NCBI GenBank assembly: GCA_002367375.1
Contig: DFBR01000232.1
Coordinates: forward strand, 4,870 to 19,459
Direction: 5' to 3'
Length of the DNA: 14,590 nt
Source of the DNA: Erythrobacter sp. UBA3075
GTDB lineage: Bacteria > Pseudomonadota > Alphaproteobacteria > Sphingomonadales > Sphingomonadaceae
Part shown: positions 1-8,013 of the stretch, piece by piece
Position numbering within the stretch: the first letter of the stretch is position 1
Layout: every line of letters begins with the position of its first letter
The notes under the pieces: generated by a model
The model's database searches: none
Told to the model about the DNA's origin: nothing
What the model saw: the letters and a program-made list of their open reading frames with translations, nothing else
Made by a program: the position numbers and the translations under genes

Positions 1-2053
1 CATCGGCACGCGACAAGTGCGCGTGGCGGGGATTATCGCGGAAGAGCCGGACCGGCTGAGCGAAGGCTTTGCCCTCGGCCAGACAATCATCGTGCCAGTT
101 GATTTTCCCGAAGCGGCAGGTCTGACAGCGCCGGGCGCGATGTTCGAAAGCAAGACGCGGCTCGCCTTCGACGGCACATACGATACAGACGCGCTGGAAG
201 AGGCATTGGCAGAGGAATTCCCCGGCGTTCCCTTCGACACCCGCACCGCCGGACGCGCTTCACCTGGAGCGGATCGCTTTGTCAGCCGCATGGGCGAATT
301 TCTGACGCTGGTGGGCCTTGCTGCGCTGGTGATCGCCGGGATTGGCATTGGCGGTGGCGTGAATTCCTATCTTGAAGCGCGGCGCAATTCGATTGCCACG
401 CTGAAAATCCTTGGCGCCACTTCGCGCGATATCTCGCGCATCTATGCGCTGGAAGTCGGCGCGGCAGCATTGGTGGGATCGCTTGCCGGTTTGGTCGCCG
501 GCGTGCTGGTGACACCGTTTTTGGCAGGCGCGCTGGGTTCGCTTTTGCCGGTGAGCACGAACCTGACCATCGACCTATGGGCGCTCCTGCGAGCGCTCGC
601 CTTCGGGCTGCTGGTCGCACTGATATTCGCCGCGCCGCCGCTGGCCCGGGCCAAGACATTCCCGGCGATGGCGCTGATGCGCGCGCGCGTGTCTCCCCTC
701 GCCCGGCAATGGCGAGGAGCGGCTGTGCCTGTGACGTTAGGGCTGGTGGGAATTGCCGTGCTAGCGATCGCCTTCTCGTCGCAGCCGCTGCTGTCGGCTG
801 GATTTCTGGTGGGAGCGGCGGCAGTGCTCGCCTTCCTCGCTGTGCTAGGGCGGGCCATTCGCAGCGCTGCGGCCCATGCGCCGCGCGCAGCCAACCCGAT
901 TGTACGTGCAGCGGTAGCCAATCTGCATCGCCCGGGAGCCGCAACCGGATCGCTGGTCACAGCGCTCGGCTTCGGACTGTCTGCATTTGTGCTGCTGGCT
1001 GCCATTCAGTCGAGCCTTGATGGCAATATCCAACGCTCTGTGCCCGAACGCGCGCCCGACTATTTCGTGCTCGATATCCCGAAAGATGGGCTGGAAACCT
1101 TCTACGCCACCGTCGACGCCGTGTCCCAAGATGCCAGCGTGGATGCCGTGCCCACGATGCGCGGCTCGATCGTCTCCTACGGCCCGGAAGACGCGCCCAT
1201 CGTGGTCGCCGAGCTGGAACAGCTTCCCGATGGCGCGTGGGGCCTCAGCGGCGAGCGCGGGCTGACCTATGCGGCCGAGCTGCCCGAAGGCAATGTCATT
1301 ACCGAGGGCGAGTGGTGGGGTCCGGATTATGACGGCGAGCCGCTCGTCTCGGTCGATGTCGATCTTGCCACAGCGGCAAATATGGCCATTGGCGATGTCA
1401 TCACCGTGTCCATCCTTGGCGTAGAACGCAGCGCGCGGATCGCCAATTTCCGGCGGGTCGATTGGGAGAGTCTCGGCTTCAACAATGTCTGGGTGTTTTC
1501 ACCCAACACGCTGGAGGATACGCCGCACAATCTGGCTGCCACCATCGACCTTCCCGAAGGCACGGACACCGGCGGACTGCTGCGCAATCTGGTGCGCGCC
1601 TTCCCGTCCTCAAGTGTGATTGAGGTTGGCCCTATCCTGACGGAAGCGCGCGCGATTCTCGATCAGGTGTCGCTCGCCATTCTGGCTGCTGCATCGGTGG
1701 CAGTGCTGGCGGGGATCGCTGTGCTGCTGGGCGCTATTGCCGCAGCCCGCGCCGCACGCATTTACGACACGGTGATCCTGCGCGTGCTGGGCGCGAGCCG
1801 CGGACAGCTGTTGGCGCTGCAATTTGCAGAGTTCGCTCTGCTTGCCGCGCTGCTGGCGGGTGTTGCGCTCGCGCTGGGAACTGGCGTCGCGTGGCTGATC
1901 GTCACCAAGCTGTTCGAATTTGACTGGCTGCCCGACTGGACTGAGATTTTTGCTGTGCTGGGCGGCGGGCTGCTGCTGGTCTTCGCCTTTGCGCTGGGCG
2001 CATCGCTGCCCCTTCTGCGCGCACGGCCCGCCCAGACACTGCGATCACTGTAG
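1..2053 (+). CDS. FtsX-family ABC transporter permease (YbbP-like), 5' partial
   Basis: This is the C-terminal 683 codons or so of an inner-membrane ABC permease. The frame is open from base 2, so the real start is upstream of the window; the GTG at 17 is probably internal. YbbP-type permeases are about 800-850 residues, so roughly 120-160 are missing. Counting from the GTG at 17, two FtsX domains are visible. Each has a membrane helix followed by the cytosolic coupling motif: RRNSIATLKILGA near residue 122 and RIYDTVILRVLGA near residue 581. Hydrophobic segments lie near residues 95-118, 145-172, 187-208, 236-280, 308-332, 553-578, 600-630 and 643-668, with a periplasmic domain at about 340-545. 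The family normally pairs with a small ATPase (YbbA), often near the esterase tesA; neither is in view. It may work in lipid or lipoprotein extraction, but the substrate is unknown. The family call is firm. Confidence 0.9.
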   Translation, partial: IGTRQVRVAGIIAEEPDRLSEGFALGQTIIVPVDFPEAAGLTAPGAMFESKTRLAFDGTYDTDALEEALAEEFPGVPFDTRTAGRASPGADRFVSRMGEFLTLVGLAALVIAGIGIGGGVNSYLEARRNSIATLKILGATSRDISRIYALEVGAAALVGSLAGLVAGVLVTPFLAGALGSLLPVSTNLTIDLWALLRALAFGLLVALIFAAPPLARAKTFPAMALMRARVSPLARQWRGAAVPVTLGLVGIAVLAIAFSSQPLLSAGFLVGAAAVLAFLAVLGRAIRSAAAHAPRAANPIVRAAVANLHRPGAATGSLVTALGFGLSAFVLLAAIQSSLDGNIQRSVPERAPDYFVLDIPKDGLETFYATVDAVSQDASVDAVPTMRGSIVSYGPEDAPIVVAELEQLPDGAWGLSGERGLTYAAELPEGNVITEGEWWGPDYDGEPLVSVDVDLATAANMAIGDVITVSILGVERSARIANFRRVDWESLGFNNVWVFSPNTLEDTPHNLAATIDLPEGTDTGGLLRNLVRAFPSSSVIEVGPILTEARAILDQVSLAILAAASVAVLAGIAVLLGAIAAARAARIYDTVILRVLGASRGQLLALQFAEFALLAALLAGVALALGTGVAWLIVTKLFEFDWLPDWTEIFAVLGGGLLLVFAFALGASLPLLRARPAQTLRSL

Positions 2054-2061
2054 AGCTCGCT

Positions 2062-2200
2062 CTAGCGAAACACACTCGCCTGTCCGGGGTCCTTGGGACT
2101 TGGCCCCACTTGTTGGGTCGCTCCTCTCCCGGCAGGCAGAGGAACACGACCAGCACCAGATAGCCCGGCAGGATCAGCACATTCCATTTTGAGCAAATTC
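2062..2200 (-). pseudogene. Remnant of a DUF805 membrane protein (C-terminal end, frameshifted)
   Basis: Reading the minus strand from about 2186 gives a hydrophobic stretch (WNVLILPGYLVLVVFLCLPG) followed by E-E-R-P-N-K-W-G. This resembles the last membrane helix and the 'LPGTPGPNRFGPDP' tail of DUF805 (YhaH-like) proteins. After the Gly codon at 2105-2103 the frame goes wrong. Restoring a single C there gives P-S-P-K-D-P-G-Q-A-S-V-F-R and a TAG stop at 2064-2062, which is the expected end for the family. The N-terminal helices are absent: directly upstream on this strand is the terminator of the RDD gene. I read this as a gene that lost its 5' part and then took a one-base deletion. A sequencing error could explain the frameshift but not the missing front. 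It has no start signal of its own. Confidence 0.6.
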
Positions 2201-2219
2201 CTATCGCGTCCGCGCCATA

Positions 2220-2246
2220 CAAAAAGAGGGGCGCTGCCGCCCCTCT
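2220..2246 (-). terminator. Intrinsic terminator of the RDD-protein gene
   Basis: A perfect 9-bp stem (2225-2233 with 2238-2246; arms AGAGGGGCG and CGCCCCTCT, loop CTGC) is followed on the minus strand by a run of five T (2225-2221). It lies about 35 bases past the stop codon of the RDD gene and is oriented to end that transcript. GC-rich stem plus U-tract is the standard Rho-independent form. Confidence 0.85.
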
Positions 2247-2280
2247 CCCCGCTGCCTACTCGGCATGTATTTGTATGCGA

Positions 2281-2760
2281 TTATTCGAATACGCCTGCGT
2301 TGCTGTGTTCGCCGGGTTTACCCTTCACCACCAAAGTGCCAACGATCAGATCGTGCAGGCCCTGCTTCTTGTCGGTGAAGGCCACCATGATGAAACCGAT
2401 CAACAAGATGAGCGCTGACAAAATCTTGGCAAAATAGCGGCCAACAGCCTTCAAGAAACTGATGCGATTGCCATTGATGTCTATCACCACAAGGCCAAGC
2501 ATCTTCTTGCCGACGCTCGCCTGCCAGTTGGAGCTTTCCAGACCAGCAAAATACCCGACACCAATCGCAATGCTGATGAGCGAACCAAGCGGACTTGCGT
2601 TCTGTGTTCCTCCGGCAACCGCAGCATCGTTCAGCGTCGCACTGAAATTGGTCCCCATATCGATGCCCGTAATTGTTTGGATGAGATAAAACACAATGAA
2701 CAGAAGAATGGCGTCAATAAAATAGGCTCCAACGCGGATCCAGAAACCTGCATATGTCAT
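2281..2760 (-). CDS. RDD family integral membrane protein
   Basis: This is a complete 159-residue inner-membrane protein of the RDD family. The N-terminus (YAGFWIRVGAYFIDAILL) carries the conserved Arg9 and Asp16 that give the family its name. Three hydrophobic segments follow, at about 12-32, 57-73 and 108-128. Between them is the typical loop WQASVGKKMLGLVVID, and the end holds TDKKQGLHDLIVGTLVV, another family signature. A ribosome binding site (AGAGGGGA) lies about 7 bases before the ATG at 2760. Some RDD proteins have been linked to ion or proton antiport, but most have no known function and none can be assigned here. The gene stands alone between two minus-strand terminators, so it is probably monocistronic. 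It looks more AT-rich than its neighbours. Confidence 0.9.
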   Translation of the reverse strand: MTYAGFWIRVGAYFIDAILLFIVFYLIQTITGIDMGTNFSATLNDAAVAGGTQNASPLGSLISIAIGVGYFAGLESSNWQASVGKKMLGLVVIDINGNRISFLKAVGRYFAKILSALILLIGFIMVAFTDKKQGLHDLIVGTLVVKGKPGEHSNAGVFE

Positions 2761-2845
2761 GATAATAGTCCCCTCTTTTCAACCAGAGAACAATGCGACC
2801 ATAGTTTTGACGTTCTGGCAAGCCGCAAGCTGCTTTTCACACCAA

Positions 2846-2872
2846 GAAAAAGGGGGCCCGAAAGCCCCCTTT
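2846..2872 (-). terminator. Intrinsic terminator of the TonB-dependent receptor gene
   Basis: A 9-bp stem pairs 2849-2857 with 2864-2872 (core GGGGGC/GCCCCC) around the six-base loop CCGAAA. On the minus strand the stem ends in five T (2851-2847). It begins about 40 bases after the receptor stop codon. The plus strand also reads CCCCCTTTCCGTTTT, but nothing on that strand needs terminating here. Confidence 0.85.
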
Positions 2873-2911
2873 CCGTTTTGCTATTCGATGCGCCGCAAAA
2901 CGCGGCGGCGC

Positions 2912-5611
2912 TTACCAGCGGAAGCGGCCGGTGATGCCGTAGGTGGCCGGATCGTTCGGATAACCCGATATGCTCAGCGGCTGAGCCACGCTGTCGAACA
3001 CCGTGCCAAGGTAGCGGTCATCCAGAATGTTGCGGCCCCAGACTGACAGCGAGAACCCGCAGTCGCATTCGTAAGTCAGCGATGCAGTCATGTTGTTCAG
3101 GCGACCGGTGAACGGCAGACCCGCATCAATCGAAGGCTGGCCATCGGCGATCGTGCCGTCAGGGTTCTTCACAGCGAAGGCAGGAAGGCCTTCAGTCAGC
3201 TGATGTTCCGAAGACCACAGATAGTTGATGCGCGGGATCAGCGTTCCGTTGCCGAGATCGGCTTCGTACTGCGCACCCACAATCACCGTCCATTCAGGGA
3301 TGCCCGATGGCGTGGTGCCAGAGATATCGCCCTGTGCCGAGAACAGGAATTCATCGAACACCGGATCAAGATAGGTCACGGCGGTGTTGATGGTCAGTCC
3401 GTCAACCGGGTAGAACAGGCCTTCATATTCGACACCGAAGGTCGACTGGCTACCCGCGTTCGCGAGCACGAAGCCAGAGCCGGTGAAGATGTTGGACTGG
3501 AAGCCCTCAATCTCTTGCTGGAAAACCGTGAGGTTGAGCGAGGCAATGTCGAAATCGGTCTTGATACCGAGTTCATACACCGTCGACTCTTCCGGTCCGG
3601 CAAAACGCGAACCATACGTCTGGTTCGGCTGTTCGAGGCCAGCAGCGATGATAGCAGCCTGATCGGCCAGCGTCGGGCGAGCATCGCGCGACAAATTGAT
3701 CGAGCTTGCCTTGAAGCCCGTGGCGTAGCTGACGTAGACATTTACATCGGGCGTCACATCATAGGCGAGACGCGCGGTGTAGCTGAAATTGTCGTCATTC
3801 ACGTTACCGTCTTCAACCTGGTTCGGCACGTTAATGAATGGCGGCAGGAATTGCAGCGAACGCAGCGGGTTGAGCGGGTTGGCAAGCGGATTGTTGACAT
3901 TGGCAGCGGCAAAAGCCTGTGCGCCAGCAACAATCGTCGGGAAAGCCGCTGCACCGGCAGCGCCAGCGGGGCTGGTACCAGTCGCGAAAGCAGTCACTTC
4001 CGCCGCCGTTGCAAGACGGCCAAGGCCAAGCTGATCACCGACTGTCGTGGCGATCGCGCCCTCCGTCAGCACCTGACCACGGAACGGTGCAAGCTGCGGC
4101 GAGTCAAAGTCGATCGACGAGAAGACATCGGTCGATACCGCGTCTTGCGTAAAGCTCTTGCTGTCGTCGGTGTAATTACCACCCAGCGTGAGTACCAGAC
4201 CATCGACGATTTCGAAGTCAAGCTGACCAAAGATCGAATAGGCTTCCGAATCCAGCGTGTAGGCTTCGGTGAAACCCTGCCCCTGCACGAAGAACTGACC
4301 GATGAAGTTTTGACCGTAACTGGCGCTGAAGACCTGTTCCAGCGAACCGACGGAGAAAGCTCCACCCGATGCACCCTGGATCAGGATGTCAGCATAATTG
4401 CGGAAGTCTGCGCCGTAGATCAGCTGGTTCGACTGATCGACATCTTCGTTGATGTAGAAGGCGCCCAGCAGCAGGTCGATGCGGTCACCAATTGTACCAG
4501 CAACGCGGAATTCCTGCGTGAAGGTATCGATCCGCAGATCCTGCGAGTTGGGGAAAATCAGATCGGCGCTGGAGAAATCCGAATCCTGCACAGTCACAGC
4601 TTCAGTCGTGCGTGTCGACGTGATCGAAGTGAAGGTGAAGTCACCAAATTCATAGTCAAGCTGCGCTGACAGGCCGTGGTTCGTGATGTCGTTGACAGAG
4701 TCGAAATTGTTGAAGACCACATCAGCAAACAGATTGTTGGGATCGGTGACCTGGCCACCAACACCCATAATCGCAGCCGCTGCCGGGCCGCTCTGCACAT
4801 TGATCACGCCGCAGCAAATTTCGTCGATGCGGTCGTAATCGGCGATGATGCGCAGGCTGAGATTGGTGCCATTGTCGATCAAGAGCTGACCGCGGGCAAA
4901 CCAGCGGTCGCGATTGTTGGCTTCGCTGCCGGTGTTCAGATCTTCAAAGAAACCTTCGCGCGAGCTGATGCCAGCGCCCAGGCTGACCGCGACATTGTCG
5001 GACAGCGGGCCGGTTGCGTAAGCGCGCGCGACCAAGGCATCGTAATTGCCATAGGTCAGCTCTGCCGAGCCGCCGAAATCGAATTGCGGCTCTTCGGTTA
5101 CGACCGAGATCACACCAGCAGAGGCGTTCTTGCCGAACAGGGTTGATTGCGGACCGCGCAGAACTTCGATGCGCTGCACATTGGGCAGATCGCTGATGGA
5201 TGAAGCGGTACGGCTGCGGTAAACGCCGTCGATGAACACGCCGACCGAGGGCTCGATACCGGCATTGTTCGCGCCGTTACCAAAGCCTCGGATGAAGAAG
5301 CCAGTGTTGGCGCTGGACTGGCGCTGACCCACGGTGAGTGACGGCACAACCGTTTGCAGGTCGCGGATGTCACGGATGTTGTCTCGTTCGAGCGTTTCGG
5401 CACTGGTCACAGACACGGCGACCGGGATTTCCTGCAATGTCGCTTCGCGCTTGGTCGCGGTCACAATGATAGTATTGCCCTGCGCCTCATCTTCCTGCGA
5501 AGACGTATCATCTTGCGCGTATGCCACGGCAGGAACCGAAAGCGCGGCGGCAGCAACGCCGCTCAGCAAAAGGCGCGAAATACCGGCGGTGCCGGCGTGA
5601 ACATTCTTCAT
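2912..5611 (-). CDS. TonB-dependent outer-membrane receptor
   Basis: This gene encodes an outer-membrane beta-barrel that imports a scarce substrate using TonB-ExbBD energy. I start it at the ATG at 5611 (899 aa), because GGAG sits six bases before it. The in-frame ATG at 5623, four codons upstream, has its purine-rich sequence almost touching the codon. A signal peptide ends at AVAYA-QDD. A TonB-box-like NTIIVTA follows, then a plug domain with RGFGNG, the FIDGVY motif and IEVLRGPQSTLFGKNA. The barrel ends in F-R-W, as expected for BAM recognition. ATGFKASSINLSRD and the preceding Ala/Asn-rich loop (GTSPAGAAGAAAF) recall a receptor subfamily abundant in sphingomonads. A vicinal cysteine pair (DEICCG) lies in an early barrel strand or loop. 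No FecR or sigma-factor genes are adjacent, so neither substrate nor regulator can be inferred. Plug and barrel are intact. Confidence 0.95.
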   Translation of the reverse strand: MKNVHAGTAGISRLLLSGVAAAALSVPAVAYAQDDTSSQEDEAQGNTIIVTATKREATLQEIPVAVSVTSAETLERDNIRDIRDLQTVVPSLTVGQRQSSANTGFFIRGFGNGANNAGIEPSVGVFIDGVYRSRTASSISDLPNVQRIEVLRGPQSTLFGKNASAGVISVVTEEPQFDFGGSAELTYGNYDALVARAYATGPLSDNVAVSLGAGISSREGFFEDLNTGSEANNRDRWFARGQLLIDNGTNLSLRIIADYDRIDEICCGVINVQSGPAAAAIMGVGGQVTDPNNLFADVVFNNFDSVNDITNHGLSAQLDYEFGDFTFTSITSTRTTEAVTVQDSDFSSADLIFPNSQDLRIDTFTQEFRVAGTIGDRIDLLLGAFYINEDVDQSNQLIYGADFRNYADILIQGASGGAFSVGSLEQVFSASYGQNFIGQFFVQGQGFTEAYTLDSEAYSIFGQLDFEIVDGLVLTLGGNYTDDSKSFTQDAVSTDVFSSIDFDSPQLAPFRGQVLTEGAIATTVGDQLGLGRLATAAEVTAFATGTSPAGAAGAAAFPTIVAGAQAFAAANVNNPLANPLNPLRSLQFLPPFINVPNQVEDGNVNDDNFSYTARLAYDVTPDVNVYVSYATGFKASSINLSRDARPTLADQAAIIAAGLEQPNQTYGSRFAGPEESTVYELGIKTDFDIASLNLTVFQQEIEGFQSNIFTGSGFVLANAGSQSTFGVEYEGLFYPVDGLTINTAVTYLDPVFDEFLFSAQGDISGTTPSGIPEWTVIVGAQYEADLGNGTLIPRINYLWSSEHQLTEGLPAFAVKNPDGTIADGQPSIDAGLPFTGRLNNMTASLTYECDCGFSLSVWGRNILDDRYLGTVFDSVAQPLSISGYPNDPATYGITGRFRW

Positions 5612-5641
5612 CGAAATCTCCATCTCTCCCTCGAACCCATC

Positions 5642-5671
5642 ACGACGCCGCCGTAGTTCGGCGTTCGTCGT
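5642..5671 (-). promoter_or_regulatory. Hairpin in the 5' leader of the receptor mRNA
   Basis: The arms ACGACG (5642-5647) and CGTCGT (5666-5671) pair. After a 1x2 internal loop, CGCCG (5649-5653) pairs with CGGCG (5659-5663) around the loop TAGTT. This 11-bp interrupted stem begins about 30 bases upstream of the receptor start codon, so it would be in the leader RNA if transcription starts further out. There is no U-tract, so it is not an ordinary terminator. A role in translation or mRNA stability is inference. Confidence 0.4.
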
Positions 5672-5768
5672 TGGGTGCGTAGCGACCTAGTATCAGGTGC
5701 AATCTCATTAGTCGCGCCAGTGACGGTGCACAATCGGCGTGATTGCCTCATGCAAGCAATGTGATACC

Positions 5769-5792
5769 ACCTGTAACAACATCGCAACAGGT
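5769..5792. promoter_or_regulatory. Operator-like dyad in the receptor/typA intergenic region
   Basis: Perfect six-base inverted arms ACCTGT (5769-5774) and ACAGGT (5787-5792) are separated by 12 bases. The arm length and spacing suit a dimeric regulator, and the position, about 160-180 bases upstream of the receptor start and 175-195 upstream of typA, would allow control of either gene. No regulator gene lies beside it. Arms this short can arise by chance, so the call is tentative. Confidence 0.3.
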
Positions 5793-5890
5793 AGACACTT
5801 CTCCTATACGTAAAACCGAGTCCTTGAAACCGCGTCGTGGATGACCTTGCAGGCAGCGCCAATAAGGGCTAGACGCGCGCCAATTCGCAG

Positions 5891-5912
5891 GTGCAGCATA
5901 ATTGCCCTGCAC
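5891..5912. promoter_or_regulatory. 22-base dyad upstream of typA
   Basis: The site has the form GTGCAG-N3-AATT-N3-CTGCAC, with 16 of 22 positions symmetric about a palindromic centre. It ends 53 bases before the typA start codon. It could be an operator for a dimeric regulator or, if transcribed, a short hairpin in the typA leader. I do not recognise it as a known consensus. Confidence 0.4.
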
Positions 5913-5965
5913 AATAACCGCCACGCCCCATACAGGCTTCGGCCACAGTCCAGGAATACACCAGC

Positions 5966-7804
5966 ATGTCCGCGCCCCTTCGCAACGTGGCGATTATCGC
6001 TCACGTTGATCATGGCAAGACCACTCTTGTCGACCAGCTCTTCCGCCAATCCGGCACGTTCCGCGAAAACCAGCGCGTGGAAGAACGCGCAATGGATTCC
6101 AACGAGCTGGAACAGGAACGCGGGATCACCATCCTGGCCAAGCCGACCAGCGTGGAATGGCAGCCCGAAGGCGGCCAGCATTCCTACCGCATCAATATCG
6201 TCGACACACCTGGTCACGCCGATTTCGGTGCCGAGGTGGAGCGTATCCTGAGCATGGTCGATGGCGTCATCCTGTTGGTGGACGCCGCTGAAGGCCCGAT
6301 GCCGCAGACCAAATTCGTGACCGGCAAGGCGCTCGGCCTCGGTCTCAAGCCTATCGTCGTCGTGAACAAGATCGACCGCCATGATGCCCGCGCTGCCGAA
6401 GTGCTGGACGAAGTGTTCGACCTGTTCGTCAATCTTGATGCGAATGACGAACAGCTCGATTTCCCCGTCCTCTACGCCTCGGGTCGCTCAGGCTATGCCA
6501 GCGAAGACATGGAAGCGCGCGAGGGCGATCTGATCCCGCTGTTCGAGCTGATCGTCAGCCATGTCCCTGCCCCTGATCTCGATGCCGATGGCGAGTTCGC
6601 CATGCTCGCCACTTTGCTCGACCGCGACGCCTTCCTGGGCCGCATCCTGACCGGCCGCATCGAAAGCGGGCGACTGGAAACCGGCATGCCGATCCACGCG
6701 CTGGACGTGCATGGTAACAAGGTCGAAGTAGGCCGCGCCACCAAGGTGTTTGCCTACAACGGCCTCGAGCGCGAACCCGTGCTGCACGCCAAGGCGGGCG
6801 ACATTGTCGCTATTGCAGGCCTGACCGAGGCGACCGTGTCCAACACGCTGTGCGCCCCGCACGTCACCACGCCGATCCACGCCCAGCCGATCGATCCGCC
6901 CACTCTCTCGATGACCTTCTCGGTCAATGACAGCCCCTATGCGGGCCGCGAAGGCGACAAGGTGCAAAGCCGCGTCATCCGTGACCGGCTGGAGCGCGAA
7001 GCCGAAGGCAATGTCGCCATCCGCATCACCGAAGCTGCCGGCAAGGACGCTTTCGAAGTGGCAGGCCGCGGCGAATTGCAGCTTGGCGTGGTCATCGAAA
7101 CTCTGCGCCGCGAAGGCTTTGAGCTCTCCATCAGCCGGCCCCGCGTGCTGTATAAGGAAGAAAACGGCCAGCGGATGGAGCCGTATGAAACCGTCGTGGT
7201 CGATGTGGACGAGGAATATTCGGGCACCGTTGTTGAGAAAATGGCGACCCGCAAGGCCGAAATGACCGACATGCGCCCGAGCGGCGGCGGCAAGACGCGC
7301 CTGACTTTCATCGCGCCCAGCCGCGGGTTGATTGGCTATCACGGCGAATTCCTGTCCGACACGCGCGGCACCGGCATCATGAACCGCCTGTTCGACAGCT
7401 ATGGCCCATATAAGGGTCCGATTGCCGGCCGCCAGAACGGCGTGCTGATCAGCATGGAACAGGGCGAGGCGCAGGCCTATGCGCTCAACATGCTGGAAGA
7501 CCGCGGCGTGCTGTTCATCGGCCCGGGCGAGAAACTGTATCAGGGCATGATCATCGGCGAGAACGCCAAGCCGGACGATCTGGAAGTGAACCCGCTCAAA
7601 TCCAAGCAGCTCACCAACTTCCGCGCCAGCGGCAAGGACGAAGGCATCCGCCTGACCCCGCCGCGCAAGATGACGCTGGAACAGGCAATCGCCTATGTTG
7701 GCGACGACGAAATCGTGGAAGTGACCCCCAAGAGCATCCGCCTACGCAAACGCCACCTCGACCCGCATGAGCGCAAACGCGCCAAGCGCAAGATCGAGGA
7801 CTGA
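5966..7804 (+). CDS. typA: Ribosome-associated translational GTPase TypA/BipA
   Basis: This is a complete 612-residue TypA/BipA GTPase, close to the usual 600-615. It binds the ribosome in the same site as EF-G and helps 50S assembly and growth under cold or other stress. The GTPase motifs are clear: G1 AHVDHGKT (12-19), G2 RGITI (52-56), G3 DTPGH (80-84), G4 NKID (134-137) and a G5-like SGR near 172. The EF-G-like domains II, III and V follow, then the BipA-specific C-terminal domain, including [14 protein letters not shown] near the end. An AGGA ribosome binding site (5952-5955) precedes the ATG by ten bases. Nothing is missing or damaged. The gene appears monocistronic, with a GC-rich hairpin just after its stop. 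Identification is certain at the family level. Confidence 0.98.
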   Translation: MSAPLRNVAIIAHVDHGKTTLVDQLFRQSGTFRENQRVEERAMDSNELEQERGITILAKPTSVEWQPEGGQHSYRINIVDTPGHADFGAEVERILSMVDGVILLVDAAEGPMPQTKFVTGKALGLGLKPIVVVNKIDRHDARAAEVLDEVFDLFVNLDANDEQLDFPVLYASGRSGYASEDMEAREGDLIPLFELIVSHVPAPDLDADGEFAMLATLLDRDAFLGRILTGRIESGRLETGMPIHALDVHGNKVEVGRATKVFAYNGLEREPVLHAKAGDIVAIAGLTEATVSNTLCAPHVTTPIHAQPIDPPTLSMTFSVNDSPYAGREGDKVQSRVIRDRLEREAEGNVAIRITEAAGKDAFEVAGRGELQLGVVIETLRREGFELSISRPRVLYKEENGQRMEPYETVVVDVDEEYSGTVVEKMATRKAEMTDMRPSGGGKTRLTFIAPSRGLIGYHGEFLSDTRGTGIMNRLFDSYGPYKGPIAGRQNGVLISMEQGEAQAYALNMLEDRGVLFIGPGEKLYQGMIIGENAKPDDLEVNPLKSKQLTNFRASGKDEGIRLTPPRKMTLEQAIAYVGDDEIVEVTPKSIRLRKRHLDPHERKRAKRKIED

Positions 7805-7814
7805 TCGCTGGTCT

Positions 7815-7840
7815 CCCCCCTCCTGCTTGCGGGAGGGGGG
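7815..7840 (+). terminator. GC-rich hairpin after typA, probable terminator
   Basis: A perfect 9-bp stem, CCCCCCTCC (7815-7823) with GGAGGGGGG (7832-7840), encloses the loop TGCTTGCG and begins 11 bases after the typA stop. No T-run follows, so it may work weakly, with Rho, or as an RNA 3'-end stabiliser. Hairpins of this C-rich/G-rich form recur between genes in sphingomonad genomes as far as I recall, so it may belong to a dispersed repeat family. Only one copy is visible here. Confidence 0.55.
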
Positions 7841-8013
7841 CTAATTTCACCGGTCAGTCGCCCAGATACACTCCTGCGCTCAATATTCACGTGCAACCAG
7901 CGAGCTCACCTATTCGCAAATGCTCCATCAGCGAGCGGAGCCGGTGAACGACTCACCGCCTGCCTTTCGTCCCCCCTCGCCATCCGTGCGACACTCGCCT
8001 AAAGGCTCTTGCG

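Larger units (their letters stand above)
5612..5965. other. Divergent intergenic region between the receptor and typA
   Basis: These 354 bases separate the divergent start codons of the receptor gene (minus) and typA (plus), so at least two promoters must lie here. I see no convincing gene: the short frames that cross it lack ribosome binding sites and family features. It holds a leader hairpin (5642-5671), a dyad ACCTGT/ACAGGT (5769-5792), a smaller one ATTGC/GCAAT (5742-5760) and a dyad close to typA (5891-5912). I cannot place -35/-10 boxes with confidence. Confidence 0.7.

Noticed and set aside
1902..2222. The full 106-codon minus-strand frame as a complete small gene.
   Set aside because: Only its first part resembles DUF805. 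After the frameshift it runs into Arg/Ala-rich antisense of the permease, so it was treated as a pseudogene remnant.
3203..4669. A 488-codon open frame on the plus strand opposite the TonB-dependent receptor.
   Set aside because: It is rich in Arg and short polar runs with no domain, signal or ribosome binding site, and lies wholly inside a receptor with intact plug and barrel motifs. It is a by-product of the receptor's codon pattern.
6488..7342. A 284-codon frame on the minus strand inside typA.
   Set aside because: It is antisense to conserved typA motifs, lacks a family match I can recognise, and has no initiation signal.
7841..8013. A possible gene or RNA between the typA hairpin and the glycosyltransferase.
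   Set aside because: I see no ribosome binding site with a plausible frame and no strong fold; it is probably just the promoter and leader of the glycosyltransferase gene.
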